The notes under the pieces: model-generated
The model's database searches: none
Told to the model about the DNA's origin: nothing
What the model saw: the letters and a program-made list of their open reading frames with translations, nothing else
DNA from: Puffinus mauretanicus
Taxonomy: Eukaryota > Chordata > Aves > Procellariiformes > Procellariidae
Direction of reading: 5' to 3'
DNA: 64,000 nt
Assembly (NCBI GenBank): GCA_023333565.1
Contig: JAJKFH010001094.1
Coordinates: forward strand, 124,001 to 188,000
Part shown: positions 22,770 through 32,884 of the stretch, piece by piece
Position numbering within the stretch: position 1 is the first letter of the stretch
Layout of the letters: each line of letters starts with the position of its first letter
Made by a program: the position numbers and the translations under genes

Positions 22770-25700
22770 AGATATGATCTTAAAATGGGACAAGACAACT
22801 TTTATTTGTATGGAGAGAAAGCAATATAAGACCACTATAGTATTCAAAATTAAAAAACACCTGTAGGACTGTGTCCATTCCCGAACAGTCCTACAACAGT
22901 CCTGTACAGTCCTACAATAGAAGATTATTTTTGCCTGTTGTCTAAAAGGTAATTGTAGTCACCCATCACTCAAGTATTTTCCTGGAAAAGGTCATAGACA
23001 AAGTAGATTGAAAGAGTTGGGAATCTTGGTTTCAAAAAATCCTCACTTTTTGTGACAGCCAGGAAAGTGTCAAGTCAGTGTGACACTGATAATTATCTTT
23101 AATATTCCACAATTCAAAAACTGCTGTCTGTCCTAAGCCTGTTTTCTCCAAATGTGTTTTTTTTTTTCTCTTTTTTTTTCACGCAGCAATCAATCTTTAT
23201 ATGATTTCTTCTATCACTGAGTTTTATCCAGGTTGATTTGTAGGCTCATTTAGTAAGCTAAGTCAAATAAAGTGAACATCACAGCTTAATATTCTGCCTA
23301 TACAGAACTCTCAACATTACCTAAAAATAAGAAAAAAGAAGAGCAGAGTGATTTTTTTTGAGATGCTTTCTAAAAACAAAACTTTGGCCAGAAACTTGGG
23401 GACGTGTAGTAGGATTCTACACTGGTTGCTGTGGTTTATTTTAGAGGGGAAGAAAGTATAAATACTCGAATACTTTATGTGTAACCATTCTTGGCTGTAT
23501 AAATCAGCATAACCCAATCCCTCTGCTAAGGTAGCTTGTTCTTTCTTTTGATGATAACGCAGCATGTGGAATGTTATTAAGGTAACAGATGCATCTTGTT
23601 AGTGCTTCCCGTATGTTACTTTAATTCCCAGTTTCTGTTTGGTGCATGCTTCTGAGAACAGGCATAAAACATTGTTGATAGCCAGTCCACAAAGCTTACG
23701 GTGGAGCCTGAGAGTCTTCTCCAGCAGAAATTAACTGACTGATTTAATAGTGTGAAAAGCTTTTTTTTTTTTCCCCCTCCTGTGTTCTGCTGGCAGAGTT
23801 TGTTTATGTATTATGGAATCGGAGCAAATCTTGAGACTTGTGTATGGAGGACAAGGTACTGGAATAAATGATGAATTTTTATGAGCACAAAAGTGTCTGC
23901 ATTTGTGGGGGCGGGGGGGAGTTGGAAGAGAGGTTCAATAAATATATTTTGGACATCTTTATGTACTCTTCTTCTAAGAAATTCACACACCCGTTATTCT
24001 GTTAGCAGATATGACAGAGACATAACTGAGGAGAAAAGATCAACTCTGAAGACCAGAGAGCTTTAGTTGCTGAGGACCTAGGGTGAGAGAAAATTACACA
24101 AATTAATTCTGATCTCGTCAGGCTGCAAAATCTTAAAGTGATAAAATGCTTAAAGTGTTTTAGGGTGGATAAGTTATTGAAGGAAGTGGCATTGAAGGAA
24201 GTGGCTTATCAAAATGGCAAAGGCAACACTTGCTACAAAAAAACTAGCCTGATAAATGTATCAGAAGAGGTCCTTCATGTGAACTGTGCTGACGTGATGA
24301 TATCTTTTATGAGCTCTTTCTGCAGCTTTGGAAGCTTGTAGAGCTACATCCGAGAGCAGCATTTTCCCCTTTTTTTTTTCCTTCCCGCTTGCCCTCCTCC
24401 TCCAGATTACAGTCCTAAACACTCCAACAATGGTGTGAAGGCTAAAAAACAACATTTAAAGTTAGGCATGAATTTGTGGCCCTTATATATGAACTTTGTG
24501 TAAATAATCCACTGGCACATCACGGGCTGAAAACCTCTGGTCTAAAGCAACAAACCCCAACTTTATGAGTGTGGGAGTAAATGCAGGTAATACTCCAGTA
24601 ATAGGATACTTCTTTTTTCTGTCAACCTGGACGCATTAATGCGCTGCACCTGAGCTCCAGAAGATATCAATGAGCCAATGCTCAATTGTCAAGAACAACC
24701 ACTCAAGTTTTTGCCTTTAAAGAATCATTTCTAGTCCTTATTGCGGCCACAAAAACTTTTCAACAATGAAAAGGGTACTGGAGCTTCATGGGGTCTTGAA
24801 AAATCCTAAACCGTAGGCTTGCTTGTGACATTAAGTACCCCAACTCTTCAACAGAGAACTTGACTTTTTCTGAGAGCTGCTGCAAGGTAACTAGGCACAG
24901 AAAGCTTTGGTGTGATGTGGATTTTTTTTTTTCCTTTCCCCCTCCATATGTGTTTTAGGGCCTACCCTACAGCCGTGTTCTGAACCCCTTCTGGGGATCC
25001 CCTTTCTGCCCCAGAAGGACTGCAGTCATCCACTCCCTGTAGTGTCCTCGCCAAACAACTGGGAAAACATATAGGGGGCAACAGAGAGAACCAGCTGGTG
25101 GTTCACTGGTTGTGGCACCCTTTTTCCAAGTCAAATAAGTCGGTGAAGTATACACGTTTTTCCCTGGCTGTGGGAGAGGCTCCAAAATTTTCTGAAGACA
25201 GAAAAACTTAAGGTTTATCTGTGTGGAGAATATAGCAAAAGTCTGCAACGACTTTTACAAAGCTGTCCTAGAGGATGAAGCTTTATGCATACCATAAGTC
25301 AACTGTGGCCCCTGCAGTTTAGGTAGAGTAGATAAGCCTTGATGGAAGTAAGATGGCATACTCATCATCTCTGAGATACGCAAATGCTTTTGAACCTTAA
25401 CCAAACTTCAGGCTGGCAAAGAACAAGCCCAGTTCACCACCTCTGCGCTGTTTAGTATAGTTTGTACGTCTTACTAATAGAACTTAATTTTTCTAGCCAG
25501 GGGGGGCTAGATGGATTTCCTTACTGATAAAGGGGGAGAATGCTGGCATGTTTGTACTGAATTAAAAGAGCTGAAGTGATACTAAATTAAATTTTTCGTA
25601 GTATTTAGATGGGAACCAACTACTTTTGCTAGTTGTAAAACAGAACAAATGTCAAAGCAAGTCTCCTTCACATAGACTGGGATTGTATGACATACTCTGT

Positions 25701-28700
25701 TGTTACTGCTTTGAAATACTGAATTTGCCAGTTCAAACAACTTCGAAGCTAAATCTGCAAATAACAGGCTGCCGTGTTCTGTGTTTAAAAAAAAAGTTTA
25801 AAATCACAAGTATAATATTTTTTAGGCACTCAGATGGTTCTGTGAGGAAAAGGGGACAATACCATTATACCTGATAATCAGGGCATTGTCTAAAAGTTCC
25901 TAGGAGAGAGATTCACTCTTACCATTTCATTAAAAGGGTTTGAGTGCAATTCACCCATTGCAGCCCCTGTGTAATTCCCACTCATTCTAACTTAGGAGTT
26001 AATTTATACTCAAGCTACCATAGATACCAGATTCTCTCTAAAATACACAGTAATGTGGCAGTTAGGACATAATAATGTATCATGGGTCTTTATATATCGT
26101 AACTAGGTTAGCACTCCGCAGTGTAAACAACTGAGCAGTGGTTTTGGGCACATCCACTAGCCAAAATTTACAGGGCTAATCATGAGCTTTGAGGACTGAC
26201 AGTTGAGCAGAACTACCTTCTTGTGGCTGTAGCACGTTCTTTCTTTCCAAAAGAAACATGTACCATAGGGCTCGCTTTAAGGAGAGCTAAGATGAGTCAG
26301 TTCTTACAAATTAACTACCTGATAAAGTTATTTAGCTGCTTTCATGCATTAGGTCATATGTAGAGAAGAGGTTCTCATCCAAGACTGGCACATGAAAAGC
26401 AGCATTTTTTAGAAACAGAGTAATAAACTAGAGAGCATCCTTTTAAGAAGACAATGGACCAGGCAAGAGAAAATAAGGGGAGTTAATACGTATCCTGCAC
26501 AAACTGGAAAGTTTTGTTCCAAGAATAAGTCAATCCTCATATTTTTAATTAAAAAAGAAATCAAGCTTGCAGTTCTGCTTCACTGCTGGAAGAAACATGC
26601 ATCATAAGGAACACATTTTATGGTAACGTCTGTCCAAGTTTGAAGGGCTGCAGCCTGAAGTTATGCTCTTCATTGGACCTGCTCTCCCATGGGAGGAAGT
26701 GAAGAACAGACTCAGCAGCACTTAAAAAAATGCGGCAGACATTTTCCTGAGACAGGAAGGGACTGTCAGGTGAAGGTCAAGCAACTAATGAAACTAACAC
26801 TCAGACTGCCCAAGAGTGATGCTCAAGCAGTCTGACAAAGCTTTATCTTGTGACACAAACACAATCAAAAGAAATCCAGGGTAGGTGGCACAGGGATGCA
26901 TATTAATCAACCTTGTGTTACAGCTACTTGCTTTCTTGGTGGAAAATTAAAGCTGAGCTGGTAGAGGTTAGCAATCTTCTGAGGATTTCATTACTGCCTC
27001 TATCATTACAGCTTCTGCTTTAGAAAGCTCTTCAAGATCAGGTCTGAGCTAACTCATTTTCAGTTAAAAGAGTATGAGTAAAAATAGCTTTCCCACTCCT
27101 AAGTGGAAGTTGTAGCAATTCATCTTTTTGGCCCACGCAGTAAAAAGAACTAAATAGATTTGTATGAGCAAGTTCTAGTATAACCTAGTCTGGCATCTTT
27201 TATTAATGCCATTGCTGTAGAAACAGATTTGCACTACTATCTGTCATTTACAATCAAGAACTAATTGAGAAGTACTGTAGTCTTTAAAAAGAGGTTGTAA
27301 AACTTCTTTGAGCTTGCTTATCCCAAAAGCTTGCAGATTATGTCAATTTGTGTTACAGGCAGTTATATTCTGTGACTGAGAACTAATTAGCCTTGACACT
27401 ATCTACAAATCTTCAGGACAATCAAGCTTAAAGTTATTTCACTACTTCTTTTAAAGGACTACAGTAAAAAACAACTTAATCATTAATTTTTGTAGTCTTT
27501 CCTTTATTTACTCTGTGGGTAAGACTTCACCTGTTGGTGTTCCACTGGTGCCAAAACTGGTGGAAGCACCAGCGGAGCTAGCTTTCCTATTCTCCTATTC
27601 CTACTGTCTAGTATTCCTATGCACTGTGTTAATAGTTTATACTAATTCTCTCCATCGCTGCTTTCCACCTCAAGCTCAAATCCTTACAGACACAGCATTT
27701 GCTTGAATTAGATTGTATGTCTTTCTGTAGTTAGTTGTAAAGCTCATGCTTGTCGACAGCTTTAATCCAAAAACAGGCTTACAGGAAACCTCTGTTCTGT
27801 AAGCCACCGCTGTGCCCAGCACATGCTCCACATCCAGACAGCTTGGCTCATCGCATCAGGCACGCTGATGAATTTGCTAAAGGCCACATGCTTGCACAAC
27901 AGAAACTTAGGCAGTTCTCCCTATCATTTTCTATTTTTGTTGCTTCCTCTTATGTTGTTCTTTAAATAACTCCATCTAGACACAACTGCTCAATTTAAAA
28001 ACTACAGCATCAAGTTAAAAACATAGTCCAGCCAGAGGTATTCTCCCTGTTACACAAAGGTAGAGAAATGACAAAGGGATTCAGTTTCATGCAGCCAGCC
28101 CCAAAACTTCAGGCTACAGACAAGTAATTAGGGCACAGAGCATAAAAGGACAACAAAAAAGATCAACCATACACACACACTGAGGGAAGGGACAGAAGAG
28201 TAAGCTACAGCAGCTGACAGCCAGCACTGCTATCTAGCAACAAACATGCAAAAAAAAAAAGCCATTGATATGTGATCTGCATTAACAGACTTCTGTTTAT
28301 AAACATTGGAAAGTTTTTATTTTATAGATAAATAGGATGGTGATTTTTAAAGTTAGGAAACAACACAACTTAAACGCTCTGACTCCCAAAGATACTAAAA
28401 GTCAGAGTTTATACTTTATTCTTACTCCAGCATATTAAGATGGCAGCTTCCTCCTTTTCATATTGCACTTAGAACTTAAAACCTTCTTGTAAAGGCTACA
28501 TTGTTTTCAGGTCCTAGCACCGATGCTGGCATTTGAAACCAGTGTCTCAAAATATCTCCAAATGCAAACAGAAAGTTTAAGGTGGTGTAACTGCCATGCT
28601 TAAACATAGCAACACTGAAAATAGTGTTCTCTTTCCAAAACAAGAGAAAGCCAATATTCTCCAGGATTCCCTTAAAGTAGTCAGAAATGGATTAGCATTT

Positions 28701-29469
28701 GTGATGATTAGGTACCAACAATCACATCTAATTGAAATTATAATCGAGGAGTTTAGCTCATAATTGTTTTGGGCCTATTGTTTTTGAAGAGTGTATTTGC
28801 ACTGTTTTCACATTTGGAAGATTACTTCCATCATGGCTGGCTCAAAAATTTAGTTATTTTAAGAAGAAACAAAAAAGGACAAGAAGAAAGAACAGATTTG
28901 GTATTATTCAAAATACACAATCCAGTAGTTAGAATTAAATGCTATGCCAAAAATAGCACTGAAAAATAAGAGGTTGAAACTATAGTAAGAAATCTCAGTG
29001 GAATTCAGTATGACTGAAGAAACTTGCATTCACTGCAAGAATGAGAAGAAGGTATCTTCTTCAAATTTCTGGAAGAAACATGGTTATCTGTCTTACAACC
29101 TGTTTGTAGCATCCCCCCAACCTAATACCAGTTAACTTTCCCAAATTCAATGTTTTTCCTAATACATCAGTGCTCCCAGAACATGGTTTTGCGCTATGTC
29201 CAGAGTGAAATTAGAATGGTCATAAATTCCAATCACTTGTAATTTTATCAAAGGAGATTTCTATAGATAGGAGAAGGAAACAGAAATGCAAGTTTTGTGC
29301 AGACTATAAGCCAATGCCAGCGTAAACTGCTTTTGACATCATAGGAAAAGAGTTTAAAGCACCAACTTCCAGGCCTATGCCACTCCTCACTGCCTATCTA
29401 CTACAATGTGGTACTGTTGTGGTCACTGAAAAAAAGTATGCTACCACAGAAAAAAAAGTACCTTTTTCC
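22770..29469. other. Intergenic DNA between GON7 and LYSET
   Basis: About 6.7 kb of AT-rich sequence between convergent 3' ends. Apart from the repeat cluster at its start and homopolymer runs, I see only short open frames with no recognisable product. A region near 24512-24545 vaguely recalls hAT transposon ends but is not supportable. Confidence 0.7.
22862..22916. repeat. Short direct and inverted repeat cluster (ACAGTCCTACA)
   Basis: TGTAGGACTGT (22862-22872) is the exact reverse complement of ACAGTCCTACA at 22885-22895 (12-nt loop). ACAGTCCT recurs at 22896 and the full 11-mer at 22906-22916, so three direct copies are 10-11 bp apart and one is inverted. It lies about 100 bp past the GON7 poly(A) site. 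Confidence 0.85.
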
Positions 29470-30045
29470 CTTTAAAGGTTCGCACAAACTTTATTCTTTG
29501 CTTCCTGTATTTATATCTAAACTTATTTTCAAAAAAATCATTAAAAACCAGCACTGATGTAGATACTACTTAAAAAAAAAAGTAAAAGAAAAGAATCATG
29601 TTAAGTGCAGCTTTTATAATCATGTTCTGATTTTTTTTCCTTTTACATTTACCACAAAAGAAGTATCTTTTCATTGATTTTACTCCAGGGGAGAACATAG
29701 GAAATCACTTTTTTGCACAGAGGAGTAAAGTCATGGACCAGAAACTTATTTCCCCACAGGATGTTTCAGATGGAGTGTTGCAATTTTGCATAATTAAGGC
29801 AAAATGAGGAATACTTCCATCAAGTGTCACATAGGGCTCTCCCACACTGGCCATTCTGATAGACCCATATTTAAAAACCTTTGTAGTTACTTTTTTTTTT
29901 TTTTTAAATAGAAAACAGTCACTCTCTTCATTGCTTAACAGTTTGAAAGAAAAGGCTCTTTCCAGCCTTCACTCAGAACTTCAGTCTTGGATTAGATCAG
30001 GCATATGCAATTGCTTCAAAACAGCTACGGAAACTAGAAATTGAG
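29470..30045 (-). other. LYSET: LYSET 3' UTR
   Basis: About 575 nt from the stop to minus-strand AATAAA at 29490-29495, which a U/GU-rich stretch follows at about 29430-29460. Further AATAAA hexamers at 28419 and 28316-28321 could give longer forms. Confidence 0.6.
29490..29495 (-). terminator. LYSET: Candidate LYSET poly(A) signal
   Basis: AATAAA on the minus strand with a downstream U-rich element (ACTTTTTTTTCTGTGG). Confidence 0.6.
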
Positions 30046-30441
30046 CTAAGTGTCAATCAGTTGTAATCTACTGATCTGATTAGAGGCCTTCACAAATGTT
30101 TGATGACGATTGCAAATAACAGCCAAGCAGATAGGAATGATGCAATACCCAACAGTTTTGGGGTCAGCTCTTGTACAGGAGTAGAGGAACAAGAACATCT
30201 GTAAATACGGTATTAAAAATATTATAGTCCACAGCCAAAAAGGCAAGGATAGCAGTCGTACTTTTAAGGAGTGCGTCCATGTGGTTCCTTCCTGTGGTTC
30301 CTTGGGGTGTTGCTGAATGTGCTCCAGTGCTAGTTTGTTGTAAGTCTCATTGATTTCAAAGACGTAATAAAAAGCTGCAGCACTTGCTAACAAGTACAAC
30401 CCCACACCAATCCATCCCATCCTCTGGCGGAAGTTCATCAT
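30046..30441 (-). CDS. LYSET: LYSET (TMEM251), lysosomal enzyme trafficking factor
   Basis: 131 residues in one coding exon, from MMNFRQRMGWIGVG to QISRLQLIDT, nearly identical to the 131-residue human form I recall. Hydrophobic segments: about residues 10-28 (WIGVGLYLLASAAAFYYVF), 64-88 and a weaker one at 97-110. A possible N-glycosylation sequon is at Asn31. Family knowledge: this Golgi membrane protein stabilises GlcNAc-1-phosphotransferase (GNPTAB), so its loss abolishes mannose-6-phosphate tagging of lysosomal hydrolases. The exon begins at 30457 after acceptor cttttgttccag, 16 nt before the start codon. The open frame continues 30 codons upstream to an ATG at 30531, but that part is intron, so 30441 is chosen. 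An out-of-frame ATG at 30448 precedes it. Confidence 0.97.
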   Translation of the reverse strand: MMNFRQRMGWIGVGLYLLASAAAFYYVFEINETYNKLALEHIQQHPKEPQEGTTWTHSLKVRLLSLPFWLWTIIFLIPYLQMFLFLYSCTRADPKTVGYCIIPICLAVICNRHQTFVKASNQISRLQLIDT

Positions 30442-30448
30442 TCTCCAT
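30356..30448 (-). CDS. Upstream ORF overlapping the LYSET start (30 codons)
   Basis: ATG at 30448 is the first ATG in the LYSET coding exon. It opens a 30-codon frame (MENDELPPEDGMDW, then a Cys-containing hydrophobic tail) that overlaps the first 86 nt of LYSET in another frame. Its context, AGCATGG (A at -3, G at +4), is stronger than that of the LYSET start (A at -3, A at +4), so LYSET should need leaky scanning. Translation is inferred, not shown. Confidence 0.45.
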   Translation of the reverse strand: MENDELPPEDGMDWCGVVLVSKCCSFLLRL

Positions 30449-30457
30449 GCTCTGCAC

Positions 30458-32549
30458 CTGGAACAAAAGGCAATGTATACATTCAGCACAGCTTGGAGAA
30501 AGAGGGGACACAGATGAAGCTTGGTTTTCATAAGTTAACTTTTTATAACTTTTCATTACACATTAGTAAAAACAGCACACACATCCATTTCTGAACACCA
30601 GAATTCTCTCTACATCAGAGAAAATGCCAGCAACAGGCTAATGGTAATTACATACAATGCTCCATCATTGGCTATGGCTAGTTTAGGGCCTGCTAGCTAT
30701 CAAGTTATACCAGGCTAAAGTCAAGTACTGAGCGAACAAAACTGAAGTCATGAATTGGATAACATACTTACCTCATCTGCCCTCAGTGCCTCTAGCCACA
30801 GGGTGGGGATAATACAAGACTTTCTATAAATATGGAAAGTTTGTAAAGTTCTTTGACATCTGCAAGACAAACACACTGCTAGCCAGCCAGTAACAGGAGC
30901 ATCACTGCTTGTTTGCAGTGTAGCAACATCCAGTTTTATTAAGCTCTAGCTGAGGTCCCATCTATGAACCATATAAAAGAATGTTTTCAATTTGAATGAG
31001 AAGATACGTACTAAAGTACAAAATGTACAGATGCATTTGTACCCATTTGCACACATGAAGATACTACAAGCATGTTACTTGCACCTAACTGTATTTCTGC
31101 TCTACCTGTGTGAACAGTTGCAGTATGCCTTCCGGAGGAAAGCAGTTGAACATCTGTACAAGTAACTGACTCAGTGCAGAACAAACCAGACACCAGTCAA
31201 CTGGCACTTTTCAGAAGAAGCACAAATTATTGAAGCACCACAGACACTACTGGGCTCGATTTTAGCTGCTCTAAGATCTCCAGCTGGCTGTATGGGTCTA
31301 GGGGACTTGAAACACTCTTCAAACAAACACTCTAGCCGAAGTACCTCCACTCATACCAAGAAGTTATCACCACCTTCCCTCAAAATAGCCCTTGGGCAGG
31401 GCAGGGCGAACCACTGCTTCACTGCAGCTGGTTAGAGTTCTCCTAACAAATATGCATTTTCAGACTGTTGGGGTTTTACCTTTCCTACCTTTTTTAAGAG
31501 AGAGGTAAAATCAATTTATGCAGTACTGTTTTAAGAAAATATATCAGGCTTTAAAAATACTAAGCATAAATGCTTATTTAAGGATGATTTATGCATACAG
31601 AACAATAATTTTTAATGGAAGTATGACAAAGTTTACCATAATTGATAAAAAAATCACTACACCTTTCTAAATCCCCCTTCCTGAGGCCAGGCTAATCTGT
31701 CTGGGTAGCAATCTTGAAAGACTTCCTGGTTTTCCATATCTGACAGATATCCTCAATCCTGACAGAATCTGATCAGGGTAGCCCAGGAGAAGTTGTCCTG
31801 GCCCTCACACTGCTGCATTTATGGTGGCTAAAAGAGTCAAAGATACAGTGACAGTAAATACCTGAGAATGCCATTACTTATGTCTGTGACAGCTATTTGT
31901 TGTTCAGCTTATCTTTCCACATAACTTAACAATATATTTCCCTTTAATACACCAAGTTAACACTTTTAGTAGAACAACCAAAACATTTGTGTAAGCAGCT
32001 GTTAATCCACTGGGTAAAAACTTAAATTCCAGAGTCCATGTTTACCCAACAGCTAAGCCACTGTCCTTTTTTTCCAGTAGTTAGGCATTTTAGAAATGGC
32101 TAACAAGCAGTCGCCTTCAGAGAAAAAAAATCTTCAAAACGAATGCACATATTGAAAGCACAAACAGTATTAAAATTGCAGTAAATTTAAGAAGGTGAAC
32201 ATTAGTTGTTTTTTCTCCTGCCCTTGCTAGGCAGCAGTAGCCAGAAGAGGAGCCTTAGCTCCGGGTTACACCGAAAGAGGCAGAGATAACGCTTAAAGTT
32301 TTCTCATTCCTATTTTCCGTTTCGAGACACTATTTTTATCGGCAGCTTTCGGAGATACCCGCGATGGCTATCAGAGTCGTTCACCCCCATTCCGCGGGTG
32401 CTCCGGGGCTCTCCTCCCTCAACAGGCCGCGCAAACCGGCCACTGACGACGCCCACAGCGCTCAGCCCCCCCGCCAGCACCGGACCCGCGCTCCAGGCGA
32501 GAAGCGCTCCGCCGCTGCGGCTCCTTCACCGACGCCGGCAGCCCCTTAC
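30458..32549 (-). other. LYSET: LYSET 5' UTR intron
   Basis: About 2.1 kb between donor GTAAGG at 32549 and acceptor at 30458. Holds one probable old SINE-like fragment at about 30773-30860. Confidence 0.75.
30773..30860 (+). repeat. Probable decayed MIR/CORE-SINE or L3-like fragment
   Basis: The string ctcatctgccctcag...ggtggggataatac...taaagttctttgacatctg follows the order of the familiar ancient-repeat pattern (cctcatctgtaaaatggggataata...gtaaagcgctttgag). Decayed. Recognised by pattern only. Confidence 0.4.
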
Positions 32550-32830
32550 CTTCCTCCAGCGGAGAAGGAGGGAGCGGGAGGGCGGCGGCAGGCGGCCCGC
32601 TCCCCTCAGCCCGCGCCGCCGCGCCGGGAGGCGGAGGGGCCCGCCAGCCCGCCGCGCCGCTGCCGGCCCGCTGCCATCGCCGCCCAGCCACCGCTCCGGA
32701 ACGGCGGCACTTCCGGCATGGGGAGAACCACTGCCGGTGCGCGCCCGTCTGCATCCGAGGCGAGGCGAGGCGGGGCGGGGCGGGACCGGGCCGGCCCTGC
32801 CCGGGGGGGCGGGTTGGCCAGCGGCCATCT
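32550..32830 (-). other. LYSET: LYSET non-coding exon 1 (5' end uncertain)
   Basis: Ends at donor GGAAG|GTAAGG (exon base 32550). The transcription start is not visible; the upper limit given is the nearer YY1 motif. If transcription starts above 32719, the exon holds a 37-codon upstream ORF (ATG 32719 to TGA 32606). That stop is in frame with LYSET, so no N-terminally extended LYSET can start in this exon. Confidence 0.6.
32823..32830 (-). promoter_or_regulatory. YY1-like motif
   Basis: Minus-strand AAGATGGC, matching the YY1 core (AAnATGGC). YY1 sites of this form often lie just downstream of start sites, so it may sit in the LYSET 5' UTR. Confidence 0.5.
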
Positions 32831-32873
32831 TGGGTCGGGCCCGCGCCCCTCTGTGGCGTGGTTGGTCTCGCCC

Positions 32874-32884
32874 AAAATGGCGGC
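32874..32884 (+). promoter_or_regulatory. YY1-like motif
   Basis: AAAATGGCGGC on the plus strand, 44 bp beyond the minus-strand copy and pointing away from LYSET. Confidence 0.5.

Noticed and set aside
27536..27570. Small imperfect hairpin (GGTGTTCCAC ... GTGGAAGCACC)
   Set aside because: Stem of about 10 bp with a bulge. Short hairpins of this size are expected by chance in 64 kb, and it does not resemble a known small RNA.
30442..30531. 30-residue N-terminal extension of LYSET
   Set aside because: The in-frame open sequence lies upstream of the acceptor at 30458, so it would be translated only from an unspliced transcript.
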